From positions 62,001 to 126,000 of the forward strand of contig JAIRUA010000031.1 in NCBI GenBank assembly GCA_031254645.1: a DNA stretch of 64,000 nt, written 5' to 3'. The stretch's first letter is position 1; every line of letters starts with the position of its first letter. Source of the DNA: Dysgonamonadaceae bacterium. Its GTDB lineage: Bacteria; Bacteroidota; Bacteroidia; Bacteroidales; Dysgonomonadaceae. The notes beneath the pieces were generated by a model. The model was not told the DNA's origin. It ran no database searches and saw only the letters and a program-made list of their open reading frames with translations. Of the stretch, positions 34,686 through 45,269 are shown in pieces. A program made the position numbers and the translations under genes.

Positions 34686-35926
34686 TGTCTAAAAAAGCAA
34701 ACAGCGGTAAATATTGCAGCTTTTGCGGAAGAAGTGAAAAAGAATGTAACGTGCTCATTTCGGGCGTTTCGGGCGAAATCTGTGATATTTGCGCCGAGCA
34801 AGCGCACGAAATTGTGAACGAAACATTCAAAAGTAGCGGAAAAGCCGACCCCAGCATTTCGCTCTCCTCGCTTCCGAAACCTGCTCAAATAAAAGAATTT
34901 TTAGACCAATACATTATCGGGCAGGATAATGCAAAGCGTTTTCTTTCCGTTTCCGTTTATAATCACTACAAGCGTATTTTGCAAAAAAACGTGGAAGATG
35001 ATGTCGAAATCGAAAAGTCGAACATCATTATGGTAGGTGCTACCGGAACAGGTAAAACCCTCTTGGCGAAAACGATAGCAAAACTCTTACACGTGCCTTT
35101 CACCATCGTAGATGCTACGGTATTAACCGAAGCCGGATACGTGGGTGAAGATATCGAAAGTATTCTTACACGTTTGCTGCAAGTGGCTGATTACGATGTA
35201 GCTGCTGCTGAAAGAGGAATCGTTTTTATCGACGAAATCGACAAAATTGCTCGTAAAAGCGATAATCCGTCTATCACACGCGATGTGAGCGGCGAAGGCG
35301 TACAGCAAGGTTTGTTGAAATTGCTCGAAGGCTCGGTTGTAAATGTGCCGCCGCAAGGTGGACGCAAACACCCCGATCAAAAAATGATTGCCGTGGACAC
35401 GAAAAATATTTTGTTTGTTTGCGGCGGAGCGTTTGACGGTATCGAAAAGAAAATCGCACAGCGACTTAATACGCGCGTGGTGGGTTATACTGCAAACAAT
35501 GGCAGTGCTAATGTGGATAGAAACAATCTGTTGCAATACATCACGCCGCTTGATTTGAAATCCTTCGGGCTGATTCCCGAAATTATCGGTCGCTTACCTA
35601 TTCTCACGTATTTGGAGCCGCTGGATAGAGATGCGTTGTTGCGCATTCTTGTTGAGCCGAAAAATTCAATTATCAAACAATATCAAAAACTGTTTGAAAT
35701 GGATGACATTGAGCTTACATTCGATGAAAAAGCGTATGAATATATCGTGGACAAGGCAATCGAATTCAAACTCGGCGCGCGCGGTTTACGCTCCATCGTG
35801 GAAGCGATTATGATTGATGCAATGTTTGCCCTTCCATCCGAAGAACAAAAAGACCTAAATGTTACGTACGATTATGCGGTGGATCATTTCGAGAAATCGG
35901 AGCTTCAGCGTTTAAATGCGGGCTGA
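34685..35926 (+). CDS. clpX: ATP-dependent Clp protease ATP-binding subunit ClpX
   Basis: A 413-residue AAA+ unfoldase. The N-terminal zinc-binding domain has '[11 protein letters not shown]' and 'CDICAEQA' (four cysteines, about 12-41). Walker A '[13 protein letters not shown]' (about 118-130), Walker B '[10 protein letters not shown]' and the C-terminal sensor and small domain ('[22 protein letters not shown]') are complete. It recognises and unfolds tagged substrates for ClpP. It is the last gene of the tig-clpP-clpX operon. No clear terminator was found before the recQ promoter. Confidence 0.97.
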   Translation: MSKKANSGKYCSFCGRSEKECNVLISGVSGEICDICAEQAHEIVNETFKSSGKADPSISLSSLPKPAQIKEFLDQYIIGQDNAKRFLSVSVYNHYKRILQKNVEDDVEIEKSNIIMVGATGTGKTLLAKTIAKLLHVPFTIVDATVLTEAGYVGEDIESILTRLLQVADYDVAAAERGIVFIDEIDKIARKSDNPSITRDVSGEGVQQGLLKLLEGSVVNVPPQGGRKHPDQKMIAVDTKNILFVCGGAFDGIEKKIAQRLNTRVVGYTANNGSANVDRNNLLQYITPLDLKSFGLIPEIIGRLPILTYLEPLDRDALLRILVEPKNSIIKQYQKLFEMDDIELTFDEKAYEYIVDKAIEFKLGARGLRSIVEAIMIDAMFALPSEEQKDLNVTYDYAVDHFEKSELQRLNAG

Positions 35927-36003
35927 GAAAGCATTTGAATCTTTCTTACAAATAAATTCGCACTGTTATTTTTCATTCTTCATAAAAATTATCTCAACTT
36001 TTT

Positions 36004-36034
36004 GTTGTAAATAAAAAATACTTTTTTAATTTTG
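36004..36034 (+). promoter_or_regulatory. promoter of recQ
   Basis: TTG (36005-36007), a 19-base spacer and TAATTTTG (36027-36034) fit the consensus. In the leader, CCTTCGTA (36041-36048) pairs with TACGAAGG (36064-36071), a hairpin just before the start region. Confidence 0.7.
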
Positions 36035-36081
36035 TATCAGCCTTCGTAAAGAGCTCTTTTTTCTACGAAGGAATTGCTTCT

Positions 36082-38283
36082 ATGGAAGAACAAAATATGC
36101 TACATAAAGGACTGAAAAAGTATTTCGGATTTGATACGTTTAAGGGCAATCAAGAAGCCATTATAGAAAGTATCTTAGCCGGAAAGGATACCTTTGTGCT
36201 GATGCCTACCGGTGGAGGAAAATCATTGTGTTATCAACTTCCGGCATTGCTGTTGGAAGGCACAGCTATCATTATTTCGCCACTCATTGCATTGATGAAA
36301 AATCAAGTAGATGCGATGCGCAATTACAGCGAAGAAGACGGTATCGCACATTTTCTCAATTCATCGCTCAATAAAGGCGAAATTGAGACTGTAAAACGCG
36401 ATATCCTTTCCGGAAAAACAAAGATGCTCTACGTAGCACCCGAGACGCTCACAAAGTTGGAAAACGTTGACTTTCTTCGGAATATCAAAATCTCGTTTTA
36501 TGCAGTCGATGAAGCACACTGTATATCGGAATGGGGACACGATTTTCGACCTGAATATCGACGTATTCGACCAATTATCAGCGAAATAGGTGCACGTCCG
36601 GTTATCGCACTTACAGCAACGGCAACACCAAAAGTGCAACACGACATTCAGAAAACGTTGGGAATGACAGCGGCGGAAGTATTCAAATCTTCGTTCAACC
36701 GCTCAAATCTCTATTATGAAGTAAGGGATAAAAACGAACATATTGACAGAGAGATTATTAAATACATTCTGTCGCAAGGCAACAAATCGGGAATTGTCTA
36801 TTGCCTCAGCCGCAAGAAAGTAACCGATTTTGCCGAAATTCTGCAAGCGAACAACATTCGCGCTTTGCCCTATCACGCAGGACTAGACGCCGCCACACGC
36901 AGTGCCAATCAAGATGCGTTTTTAATGGAAAAAGCCGATGTGATTGTGGCAACCATCGCTTTTGGAATGGGAATTGATAAGCCCGATGTGCGCTACGTAA
37001 TTCATTACGATGTGCCGAAAAGCCTCGAAGGCTATTATCAAGAAACCGGACGCGCCGGACGAGATGAAGGCGAAGGAAAATGTATTGCCTTCTACTCGGA
37101 AAAAGACCTGCAAAAACTCGAAAGATTTATGCAAGGTAAACCCGTTTCCGAACAGGAAATCGGAAAACAACTGCTGCTCGAAACAGCCGCGTATGCAGAA
37201 ACGATGGTTTGTCGCAGAAAAATGCTATTGCATTATTTCGGCGAAGACTACGACATACCCAATTGTGGGCATTGTGATAATTGTTTAACTCCCAAAAATA
37301 AAGTGGAAGCAAAAGAACTACTAATTACGCTGTTAGATGCAATAACAGCACTGAAAGAGAAACAAAAAGCCGACTATCTCGTCAATTTCCTTATCGGAAA
37401 AGAGACATCGGATATCGAAACATACGGTCATACCGAGTTAGAAGAATTCGGAACAGGCTCCGACGAAGTCGCAAGTACGTGGGAAATAGTGATTCGTCAG
37501 GCATTACTTGATAATTATATCAAAAAAGATATAGAGCATTACGGTATTTTGAAAATGACAAAGAAAGGAAAAGATTTTTTGAAAAAGCCCGTGTCGTTCA
37601 AAATCACAAAAGAAGGCGAAGAAGACGACAATTTAGAAATGGGCGGCGATGACGCTGATATGATGAATTCCGGCGGCGGCAGAAGCGGCGGAGCAGCTGA
37701 CACTGTACTTTTTTCGATGATGAAAGATTTGCAGAAAAAGTTGTCGAAAAAACTAAACGTTCCCCCCTACGTGATTTTTCAACCCGCATCTTTGGAAGCG
37801 ATGGCAACCTCCTACCCTGTTACGTTGGAAGAATTGCAAAACATTCCGGGCGTAGGTGCGGGAAAAGCAAAACGATACGGAGAAGAGTTCGTAGAACTAA
37901 TTAAAAAGCACGTGGAAGAAAACGATATTATTCGTCCCGAAGACCTTCGAGTAAAAACCGTAGCCAACAAATCGAAACTAAAAGTTTCTATTGTTCAAGC
38001 GATTGACAGAAAAGTTGCACTCGACGATTTGGCAGAGTCGAAAGGGATGGAATTCAGCGAAATACTTTCGGAGGTAGAAGCAATCGTATATTCCGGCACA
38101 AAAATCAACATCGACTATTTCCTCGAAGAAGTGTTAGACCGAGATGTTTTAGAAGACATCTACTTATACTTTCAAGAAGCGGAAACCGACGACTTGGCAG
38201 AGGCACAGGAAGAATTGACGGATTATAGCGAAACAGAAATTCGCCTTGCACGCATCAAGTTCATTTCGGATATGGCGAATTGA
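36082..38283 (+). CDS. recQ: ATP-dependent DNA helicase RecQ
   Basis: A 733-residue superfamily 2 helicase for recombination and replication-fork repair. Walker A 'MPTGGGKSLCYQLPALLL' (about 40-57), DEAH box 'VDEAHCISEWGHDFRPEY' (about 139-156), motif VI 'QETGRAGRDEG' (about 325-335) and RecQ zinc cysteines 'MVCRRKMLLHYFGEDYDIPNCGHCDNC' (about 375-400) are present. A winged-helix RQC domain and an HRDC domain ('LEELQNIPGVGAGKAKRYGEEFVELI', about 580-605) follow. The tail is longer than E. coli RecQ (609), as usual in this phylum. It probably heads an operon with dxs, metG and metA. Confidence 0.95.
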   Translation: MEEQNMLHKGLKKYFGFDTFKGNQEAIIESILAGKDTFVLMPTGGGKSLCYQLPALLLEGTAIIISPLIALMKNQVDAMRNYSEEDGIAHFLNSSLNKGEIETVKRDILSGKTKMLYVAPETLTKLENVDFLRNIKISFYAVDEAHCISEWGHDFRPEYRRIRPIISEIGARPVIALTATATPKVQHDIQKTLGMTAAEVFKSSFNRSNLYYEVRDKNEHIDREIIKYILSQGNKSGIVYCLSRKKVTDFAEILQANNIRALPYHAGLDAATRSANQDAFLMEKADVIVATIAFGMGIDKPDVRYVIHYDVPKSLEGYYQETGRAGRDEGEGKCIAFYSEKDLQKLERFMQGKPVSEQEIGKQLLLETAAYAETMVCRRKMLLHYFGEDYDIPNCGHCDNCLTPKNKVEAKELLITLLDAITALKEKQKADYLVNFLIGKETSDIETYGHTELEEFGTGSDEVASTWEIVIRQALLDNYIKKDIEHYGILKMTKKGKDFLKKPVSFKITKEGEEDDNLEMGGDDADMMNSGGGRSGGAADTVLFSMMKDLQKKLSKKLNVPPYVIFQPASLEAMATSYPVTLEELQNIPGVGAGKAKRYGEEFVELIKKHVEENDIIRPEDLRVKTVANKSKLKVSIVQAIDRKVALDDLAESKGMEFSEILSEVEAIVYSGTKINIDYFLEEVLDRDVLEDIYLYFQEAETDDLAEAQEELTDYSETEIRLARIKFISDMAN

Positions 38284-38331
38284 TTGGACGGAATGATGAG
38301 AAATCCGTGTCATCTGCGCTCTATAAAAACT

Positions 38332-40224
38332 ATGCAATACTTACAAAATATAAATAGTCCTGCCGATCTCAAAAAACTCAATGTTGAGCAATTAGAAATT
38401 GTTTGTGCCGAACTACGAGAATTCATCATCGAACAACTCTCTGCCAATCCGGGACATTTCGCATCAAGTCTGGGTACGGTTGAGCTTACGGTTGCACTTC
38501 ATTATCTATACAATACGCCCTACGATAAACTTGTGTGGGACGTTGGACACCAGGCGTATAGCCATAAAATCCTCACCGGACGCAGAGACAAATTTCATAC
38601 AAATCGTAAATTCGGTGGGCTTTCCGGATTTACCAACCCAAACGAAAGCGAATACGACGCGTTTATCGCCGGACACGCTTCGATTTCTATTTCTGCCGCT
38701 TTGGGGATGGCTGTGGCAGCACAACTCAACAACGAACCCGACAGAAAAGTGATTGCCGTTATCGGTGATGGCGCAATGACCGGCGGTTTGGCTTACGAAG
38801 GATTGAACAACGCTTGTTCGCAACCCAACAATCTACTTATCATTCTCAACGACAACGATATGTCTATCGACAGTAGTGTCGGTGGGTTGAAAGAACATCT
38901 GGTAAAATTAACAACATCTACCAAATACAATAAAATACGCAACAGACTCTATCAAGGATTTAAGAAGCGAAACTTAATTTCAGAAAAAGGAAAAAATCTA
39001 ATGCTGCGATTTAATAATAGTTTGAAATCGCTCATTACCAAAGAGCAAAACCTTTTCGAAGGATTCAATATTCGCTATTTCGGTCCGGTTGACGGGCACG
39101 ATTTACCCGGACTTATTCGTGTGCTTCATAACATCAAAGATATGGAGGGCCCGAAACTCCTGCACATCAAAACCACCAAAGGAAAAGGTTACGAACCTGC
39201 CGAAAATGCAGCAACCGAATGGCATGCACCCGGTTGCTTTAACAAAGAAACCGGCGAACGTGCTATTGATAATGACAAGAATAAGCCACAACTCTATCAA
39301 GATGTTTTCGGACTTACATTGTTGGAAATGGCGGAGAAAAACGAGAAAATTGTGGGTATTACTCCTGCAATGCCAACCTCTTGCTCTATGTCATTTATGA
39401 TGAAAGAATTTTCCGAGCGAGTATTCGATGTAGGAATTGCCGAAGCACACGCCGTTACTTTTTCGGCAGGAATGGCAAAAGAAGGATTGATTCCGTTTTG
39501 CAACATTTATTCATCGTTTATGCAACGGGCTTACGACCAAGTAATTCACGACGTTGCGTTGCAAAAATTAAAAGTAATAATGTGCCTCGACAGAGCCGGA
39601 TTAGTGGGCGAAGACGGCGCTACGCATCACGGCGTTTTTGATATGGCTTATTTACGTCCGATTCCCAATCTAACAATCGCTTCACCATACAACGAGCACG
39701 ATTTACGCAACTTAATGTACACCGCCGCGTATGGAAACGACGGTCCATTCGTCATTCGCTATCCGCGCGGACAAGGCGAAATGACCGACTGGCACAATGA
39801 GCCGCAAATTATTCCCATCGGAAAAGGGCGTAAACTTCACGACGGAAACCAAATTGCACTACTTTCAATCGGAAATATCGGCAATAACGCAGCAAAAGCA
39901 ATTGATGAAGCCGAAAAAATGGGCATCAGCGTAGCACATTATGATATGCTTTTCCTAAAACCCATTGATGAAGAACTACTTCACGAAGTGGGGAGAAACT
40001 TCCGTCAAGTCATCACACTCGAAAATGGTGTCCTCAACGGCGGAATGGGAAGCGCTATACTCGAATTTTTCGCTAACAACCACTATACGAATATTTCGGT
40101 GCATCGCATCGGCTTTGAAGATGAGTTTATTACGCACGGATCAATAAAAGAGTTACAGAAAATGACCGGACTTGATGCGGAAGGAATATTGAGTACAATT
40201 GTACAATTAGGAATTAAGAATTAG
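38332..40224 (+). CDS. dxs: 1-deoxy-D-xylulose-5-phosphate synthase
   Basis: A 630-residue thiamine-diphosphate enzyme condensing pyruvate and glyceraldehyde 3-phosphate, the first step of the MEP isoprenoid pathway. The cofactor motif is '[33 protein letters not shown]' (about 140-170), and '[16 protein letters not shown]' and '[18 protein letters not shown]' are hallmark sequences. I start at [13 protein letters not shown], since the longer frame to 38284 uses TTG and no family sequence. The last five codons (LGIKN) and stop lie in a tandem 14-base repeat. It is probably co-transcribed with recQ and metG. Confidence 0.95.
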   Translation: MQYLQNINSPADLKKLNVEQLEIVCAELREFIIEQLSANPGHFASSLGTVELTVALHYLYNTPYDKLVWDVGHQAYSHKILTGRRDKFHTNRKFGGLSGFTNPNESEYDAFIAGHASISISAALGMAVAAQLNNEPDRKVIAVIGDGAMTGGLAYEGLNNACSQPNNLLIILNDNDMSIDSSVGGLKEHLVKLTTSTKYNKIRNRLYQGFKKRNLISEKGKNLMLRFNNSLKSLITKEQNLFEGFNIRYFGPVDGHDLPGLIRVLHNIKDMEGPKLLHIKTTKGKGYEPAENAATEWHAPGCFNKETGERAIDNDKNKPQLYQDVFGLTLLEMAEKNEKIVGITPAMPTSCSMSFMMKEFSERVFDVGIAEAHAVTFSAGMAKEGLIPFCNIYSSFMQRAYDQVIHDVALQKLKVIMCLDRAGLVGEDGATHHGVFDMAYLRPIPNLTIASPYNEHDLRNLMYTAAYGNDGPFVIRYPRGQGEMTDWHNEPQIIPIGKGRKLHDGNQIALLSIGNIGNNAAKAIDEAEKMGISVAHYDMLFLKPIDEELLHEVGRNFRQVITLENGVLNGGMGSAILEFFANNHYTNISVHRIGFEDEFITHGSIKELQKMTGLDAEGILSTIVQLGIKN

Positions 40225-40234
40225 GAATTAAGAA
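40207..40234. repeat. tandem duplication TTAGGAATTAAGAA x2 at the dxs stop
   Basis: Two perfect 14-base copies (40207-40220 and 40221-40234). The first encodes the end of Dxs, the second starts at its stop codon. The dxs-metG gap is only 13 bases. This is the tandem half of the architecture seen in the palindromic families, with no mirror copy nearby. Confidence 0.8.
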
Positions 40235-40237
40235 AAT

Positions 40238-42280
40238 ATGTCAAAACAGTTCAAACGCACACTCATCACATCGGCTTTGCCATACGCCAACGGACCGATT
40301 CATATCGGACACTTGGCAGGTGTTTACGTTCCTGCCGATATTTACACACGATATTTACGCCTCAAAGGTGAAGAAGTTGTTCATATTGGCGGCTCCGACG
40401 AACACGGTGTACCCATTACTATCCGTGCTCGAAAAGAGGGCGTTACGCCACAAGATATTGTGGACAGATACCACGAATTAATCAAAAAATCATTTGAAGA
40501 ATTTGGTATCGCTTTCGATATTTATTCACGCACAACATCAGATATTCACAAAAAAACGGCTTCCGATTTTTTCCGTAAACTATACGATGGCGGAAAATTT
40601 ATCGAACAGGAAACCGAACAGTATTACGACGAGGAAGCGCATCAATTTCTCGCAGACCGCTACATCACAGGAACTTGTCCGCATTGCAAAAACGAAAACG
40701 CCTACGGCGATCAATGCGAAGCGTGCGGAACGTCACTCAACGCAACCGATCTCATCAACCCGAAATCGACCCTCAGCGGAAGCGTGCCCGTAATGCGCAA
40801 AACAAAACATTGGTATCTTCCTCTCGACCAATACGAAATGTGGCTTCGCCAATGGATTTTGGAAGACCACAAAGAGTGGAAAACAAATGTGTACGGACAA
40901 TGCAAGTCGTGGTTAGATGCCGGTTTACATCCGCGTGCCGTAACTCGCGACCTTGATTGGGGCGTTCCTGTTCCGGTAGAAGGCGCCGAAGGAAAAGTTT
41001 TGTATGTGTGGTTTGATGCGCCTATCGGCTACATTTCCAACACGATAGAATTGTTCCCAAACGATTGGGAAAAGTGGTGGAAAGATGAAGATACAAAACT
41101 TGTACATTTTATCGGAAAAGATAATATTGTGTTTCATTGCATCGTTTTTCCGGCGATGTTGAAAGCCGACGGCTCTTATATTTTGCCCGAAAACGTACCG
41201 TCTAACGAGTTTTTGAATCTCGAAGGCGACAAAATTTCTACATCACGCAATTGGGCAGTGTGGTTGCACGAATATCTCGAAGAATTTCCCGATAAACAAG
41301 ACGTTTTGCGTTACGTGTTGACCGCCAACGCGCCTGAAACGAAAGACAACGATTTTATGTGGAAAGATTTTCAAGCACGAAATAATAATGAACTAGTTGC
41401 CGTGTTGGGTAATTTCGTCAATCGTGCATTGGTGCTTACGCAAAAATATTTCGACAACAAAGTGCCTGCTCGTGGTACATATAACGAGTATGATGAACAG
41501 ACAATCAGCGAAATAGCGACTGTTCGCGCAGCAGTAGAGAAAAATTTAGACAATTATCGTTTCCGCGAGGCGTTGAAAGAGGCAATGAATTTGGCGCGCA
41601 TCGGAAACAAGTACCTTGCTGACACAGAGCCTTGGAAAACTGCCAAAACCGATATGGACCGCACGGCAACGATTATGAATTTGTCGCTGCAAATCACGGC
41701 GAATTTAGCGATTGTTTTCGAGCCGTTTTTACCATTTGCTTCGCAGAAAATCAAAGACTTCCTACAAGTAAATAACTTGAAATGGGAACAAATCGGCGAT
41801 CTCAATCTGTTACTCGAAGGGCACGAATTGGGCGAAGCATCATTATTATTTGAAAAAATAGAAGACGAAACAATAGAAAAGCAGATACAAAAACTGCTCG
41901 ACACGAAAAAAGAAAACGAGGCAAACGAATACACACCTGCACCGATTAAAGAAAATGTAGCGTTTGACGATTTCGGAAAACTCGATATTCGCGTAGGAAC
42001 GGTTTTGGAGTGCGAAAAAGTGCCGAAAGCGGATAAGTTGTTACGTTTTTTATTAGACGATGGATTGGGAAAACGTACAATTCTTTCGGGTATAGCGGAA
42101 TATTATCCGGATCCGCAAGAATTGGTCGGTAAACAGATATGCTTTGTTGCTAATTTCGAGCCACGAAAATTGCGTGGTTTGATGAGTGAAGGAATGATTT
42201 TGTCGGCGCAAGATGCTGATGGATCGTTGTCGGTTATTCAGACATCGAGAGAGGTAAAACCGGGAAGCACGGTAAATTAA
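40238..42280 (+). CDS. metG: methionyl-tRNA synthetase
   Basis: A 680-residue class I synthetase. HIGH-type motif '[14 protein letters not shown]' (about 14-27), a knuckle with '[18 protein letters not shown]' (four cysteines, about 146-163) and a KMSKS variant 'GDKISTSRN' (about 329-337) are present. A C-terminal tRNA-binding OB domain ('[26 protein letters not shown]', about 572-597) makes it the dimeric long form. It charges initiator and elongator tRNA-Met. The stop codon TAA is the first part of a TGTGCTAAT half repeat that separates it from metA. Confidence 0.96.
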   Translation: MSKQFKRTLITSALPYANGPIHIGHLAGVYVPADIYTRYLRLKGEEVVHIGGSDEHGVPITIRARKEGVTPQDIVDRYHELIKKSFEEFGIAFDIYSRTTSDIHKKTASDFFRKLYDGGKFIEQETEQYYDEEAHQFLADRYITGTCPHCKNENAYGDQCEACGTSLNATDLINPKSTLSGSVPVMRKTKHWYLPLDQYEMWLRQWILEDHKEWKTNVYGQCKSWLDAGLHPRAVTRDLDWGVPVPVEGAEGKVLYVWFDAPIGYISNTIELFPNDWEKWWKDEDTKLVHFIGKDNIVFHCIVFPAMLKADGSYILPENVPSNEFLNLEGDKISTSRNWAVWLHEYLEEFPDKQDVLRYVLTANAPETKDNDFMWKDFQARNNNELVAVLGNFVNRALVLTQKYFDNKVPARGTYNEYDEQTISEIATVRAAVEKNLDNYRFREALKEAMNLARIGNKYLADTEPWKTAKTDMDRTATIMNLSLQITANLAIVFEPFLPFASQKIKDFLQVNNLKWEQIGDLNLLLEGHELGEASLLFEKIEDETIEKQIQKLLDTKKENEANEYTPAPIKENVAFDDFGKLDIRVGTVLECEKVPKADKLLRFLLDDGLGKRTILSGIAEYYPDPQELVGKQICFVANFEPRKLRGLMSEGMILSAQDADGSLSVIQTSREVKPGSTVN

Positions 42281-42313
42281 TGTGCTAATGTGCTAATAAA
42301 TAATGTGCTAATT
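42278..42313. repeat. TGTGCTAAT-family half repeat, copy 6
   Basis: TTAATGTGCTAATGTGCTAA continuing TAAATAATGTGCTAATT forms a single arm. It contains the metG stop and ends directly before the metA ATG (42314), filling the whole gap. The mirror arm is absent. Confidence 0.8.
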
Positions 42314-43201
42314 ATGCCAATAGTAAATTTACCTGATAATTTTCCTGCGATAGAGATTTTGAGAAACGAAAACATTAATCCGGTTGCTAAGCGGAGTCGA
42401 AGCACACCGCTGAAAATCGCCATTCTCAACTTAATGCCGCTCAAAATCGCTACCGAAACGGATTTGATACGATTGCTTTCCAATTCTCCGTTGGAAATCG
42501 AACTTGATTTTATTCGTTTGGAAACGCATGTATCGAAAAATACTTCCGAAGCGCATTTGAATGATTTTTACAAGCCGTTTTCGGCTATTAAAAACAATTT
42601 TTATGATGGCTGCATCATTACCGGTGCACCTGTAGAATTGTTGCCGTTTGAAGAAGTAACGTATTGGCGTGAATTGACACAAATTTTCGATTGGGCACGT
42701 GTGAATGTAACCTCTACATTTTATATCTGTTGGGGCGCACAAGCGGCTTTGTACCATTTTTACGGAATTGAGAAATACACGTTAGACAAAAAACTTTTCG
42801 GCGTATTCCGACATATGGTAAATGAGCCAACATGTCCGCTTTTTCGCGGATTTGATGATGCATTTTTCGCGCCGCACAGTCGGCACACAACGATTTGTGC
42901 CGATGATATCAAAAAATGTACGGAATTGACTATTTTGTCCGAATCTGAAGAAGCAGGTGTTTATATCGTTTCATCTCGCAATGGTAGAGAGTTTTACGTT
43001 ACCGGTCATTCCGAATATTCGGCACTTACGTTGCACGAAGAATATATGCGCGATATAACGAAAGGATTAGATTCAGTAAAAATGCCTCAACATTATTATC
43101 CAAATAATGACCCCAATAATTATCCGGCAGTTGCTTGGCGTGCACACGCTAATTTGATGTTTGTGAACTGGTTGAATTGGTTTGTGAAAAAGGGTATTTA
43201 A
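42314..43201 (+). CDS. metA: homoserine O-acyltransferase MetA, probably acetyl-CoA specific
   Basis: A 295-residue enzyme that acylates homoserine at the start of methionine synthesis. The catalytic cysteine is in 'STFYICWGAQAALYHFYG' (C139), with histidine and glutamate in 'VTGHSEYSALTLHEEYMRD'. In this family a residue two after the 'GAP' loop sets acyl-CoA choice: Glu at the position of B. cereus E111 gives acetyl-CoA, Gly gives succinyl-CoA. Here it reads 'TGAPVELLPF' with E108, so acetyl-CoA is predicted. I start at MPIVNLPDNFPA; the upstream bases are repeat. It follows metG and is probably in the same transcript. Confidence 0.93.
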   Translation: MPIVNLPDNFPAIEILRNENINPVAKRSRSTPLKIAILNLMPLKIATETDLIRLLSNSPLEIELDFIRLETHVSKNTSEAHLNDFYKPFSAIKNNFYDGCIITGAPVELLPFEEVTYWRELTQIFDWARVNVTSTFYICWGAQAALYHFYGIEKYTLDKKLFGVFRHMVNEPTCPLFRGFDDAFFAPHSRHTTICADDIKKCTELTILSESEEAGVYIVSSRNGREFYVTGHSEYSALTLHEEYMRDITKGLDSVKMPQHYYPNNDPNNYPAVAWRAHANLMFVNWLNWFVKKGI

Positions 43202-43212
43202 ATTTTCTAAGA

Positions 43213-43406
43213 AACGCCTGAAAGGCGAAATTTTCATAACCGCAGGTCAAAGCATAGCGGCGACCTACGGATAAACGTAGCGCTAAACACACCTGCCTGA
43301 AAGGCAGGACATCACTTGTCTTGTCCCGCCTTTCAGGCGGAAGTTGTATGAGTTGCATTTTCCGCAGGTCGTCGCTATGCTTTGACCTGCGGTTATGAAA
43401 ATCTGG
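43213..43406. repeat. AGGTCAAAGC palindromic element with inner hairpins; fills the metA 3' gap
   Basis: Outer arms are 43227-43270 (TTTTCATAACCGCAGGTCAA...) and 43362-43406 (reverse complement, ...GACCTGCGGTTATGAAAATC). Inside, CCTGCCTGAAAGGCAGG and CCCGCCTTTCAGGCGG are further hairpins. The rest of the 317-base gap holds a terminator. A worn copy lies at 14815-14915. Confidence 0.85.
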
Positions 43407-43447
43407 CTTTTCAAGCCAATCAACATAAATTTAAAACAACCTCTAAA

Positions 43448-43486
43448 CAATAATCCCAATCGATTTGGTATCGATTGGGATTATTG
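43448..43486. terminator. strong bidirectional hairpin terminator
   Basis: CAATAATCCCAATCGAT pairs perfectly (17 bp) with ATCGATTGGGATTATTG around the loop TTGGT. It stands between the convergent metA and the secreted-protein gene. Confidence 0.85.
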
Positions 43487-43518
43487 TATTCATTCTCTAA
43501 GCAATCACTCTCTAAAAT

Positions 43519-45234
43519 TTACTCCGTACAACCGGCGAGTGCGTCAATAAATGATATCAAGCTTTCTTTCGACGATGTAAATTCTCCTGCACTTACTCTT
43601 GTCTGTAACTCAGGACAATTATCAACGAAAAATCTATCAGCCTCTCTTCCACCGCGTAAAACGGCACTATAAGCTATAACTCTCCCATCTTTACCACCTT
43701 TCACAAAATACATTTCATTTAATGGGGAAATAAATGCTGTGCTATTACCATTCCTGTAAATGACTTCCATAAAGAAAGTATTAGCAGCTGATCCTCCTGC
43801 CAGTGCACTTAAAGCCCTCATTCCAACAGATGCAGGAATCGTTACCGGCTCAAAACGTTTGCCATCAGCCATTATATAAGACACAGCATTAGGTCTAAAT
43901 GATTGGGCTCTCCCACCTCTAACCCAAACCAATCTGGCAAGGTCTGTATCTACTATCTGTGTAGGAGTAACTTCTACAAATTTAATGCTTATATTGCCCT
44001 CTACTTTATTCCCGTCTGCGGTCATCACATAGCCCGGCACATCAGTAATGTTGCGAGCCGCCAACTCTTGCTGATTGGCTGCAACTTGTTGCTGTCTCAT
44101 CTCTTCCAACGCTTTTCGCTCCATTTCTGTACGTTCGGAAACTGTAGCAGCCGGCACATCTACCACTTCTCGGTCATTTCTTGTCCGATATAGATTATGC
44201 ATATCCGTTATATCGGGATAATAATCTTGAAAAACAGCAGGAAATGTTGCCAACAACCCAAAAGTAGGCGAAACTACACGATAATGCCTGTAAGCGCAAT
44301 CGGAATTTCCTCCTAACAGAAAAGCCATCGCTGCGTTAGATGCATATAGTTGTAGAACATCATTTGATGCATTTTCCGGATCATAGTTTGACTCGAAATA
44401 TTCACCCAATTGTATCAACCTGTTCATCAAATCATCATTGAGTGGCGTTGAAAAATATTCATCTATTGCGCTTTTCAACTCATCAACTTTTGCGTTCAGT
44501 TCCGGAAATTGTGTTCTTTGCCTTCTGCCAACCTCCATTATTGCAGGTCTATAAGTTAATCTCGGAAAACCATATCCGTAACCGATAATGGTTGCAGCAC
44601 GGGCAACAAAATCAAAATACGTATTAAACTCGATTCTTGCAAGATATGCATCCATATTTGCAGTGACCGCTTCAATATTATTAGCATTGAATCCCGATGC
44701 AACGGGGATTACCGTACTCCTTACTCCCAATGCAACATCATTCAAAAGTGTCGGATGGATGGTGGCAGTTCTCACATTTTCTTCGCTACTTATTTCAAAA
44801 GATTTCAGAATAGCGCCATTGTTATCTGAAACTTGCAATACAGCAGGAAAAGTGTAAGTTACCTCAATAACTCTTCCTCCTCCCGAAAAGTTTACAGGCT
44901 CCCCGACATTTACAACACTCATTCCATTGGTAATCAAAGTAAACGTGTAGTCGGGAGTTGCGTCTCTTCTTGCCTCTCTTGCTCTCATACGTTGCGGAGA
45001 TCTGCTGAGCATACCCCAAGATGTCCCTCCTGTTCTCATCTCGCTGTTCCAAAATTGGAGTTGATTGGGATGGACGAACGCCCAAGTTTGTGTTGCTTCC
45101 AACGGATTAATAACTCCGTGCAAATCTCTCGAATCTGAAGCGTTCACTCTCGAGGGATTTAATTGAGCATAAGATACTTGATGCAATAAACACCCCAAAA
45201 AGGCAACAAGTAAAATTTTATTCAGAGTCTTCAT
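43519..45234 (-). CDS. large secreted protein of unknown function, 571 aa
   Basis: I do not recognise a family. A signal peptide (MKTLNKILLVAFLGCLLHQVSYAQ) predicts export. Visible parts: an early repeat-poor region with 'GVINPLEATQTWAFVHPNQLQFWN'; a helical middle (about 225-330) with 'ELNAKVDELKSAIDEYF'; a linker rich in Arg/Glu/Gln (about 385-410, 'SERTEMERKALEEMRQQQVAANQQELAARN'); and a beta-rich C-terminal domain starting 'VPGYVMTADGNKVEGNISIKFVEV'. That last part resembles the metal-free beta domains that read 'yvl.tdGkkieGxI' in Bacteroidota surface proteins. It has a consensus promoter and stands alone. A role at the cell surface is as far as I can infer. Confidence 0.6.
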   Translation of the reverse strand: MKTLNKILLVAFLGCLLHQVSYAQLNPSRVNASDSRDLHGVINPLEATQTWAFVHPNQLQFWNSEMRTGGTSWGMLSRSPQRMRAREARRDATPDYTFTLITNGMSVVNVGEPVNFSGGGRVIEVTYTFPAVLQVSDNNGAILKSFEISSEENVRTATIHPTLLNDVALGVRSTVIPVASGFNANNIEAVTANMDAYLARIEFNTYFDFVARAATIIGYGYGFPRLTYRPAIMEVGRRQRTQFPELNAKVDELKSAIDEYFSTPLNDDLMNRLIQLGEYFESNYDPENASNDVLQLYASNAAMAFLLGGNSDCAYRHYRVVSPTFGLLATFPAVFQDYYPDITDMHNLYRTRNDREVVDVPAATVSERTEMERKALEEMRQQQVAANQQELAARNITDVPGYVMTADGNKVEGNISIKFVEVTPTQIVDTDLARLVWVRGGRAQSFRPNAVSYIMADGKRFEPVTIPASVGMRALSALAGGSAANTFFMEVIYRNGNSTAFISPLNEMYFVKGGKDGRVIAYSAVLRGGREADRFFVDNCPELQTRVSAGEFTSSKESLISFIDALAGCTE

Positions 45235-45269
45235 AAGTTAAATTTTTTGTTAGTTCATTAAATTAGAAG

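Noticed and set aside
42278-42313. SAM riboswitch ahead of metA
   Set aside because: The whole metG-metA gap is a TGTGCTAAT half repeat; there is no room for a riboswitch.
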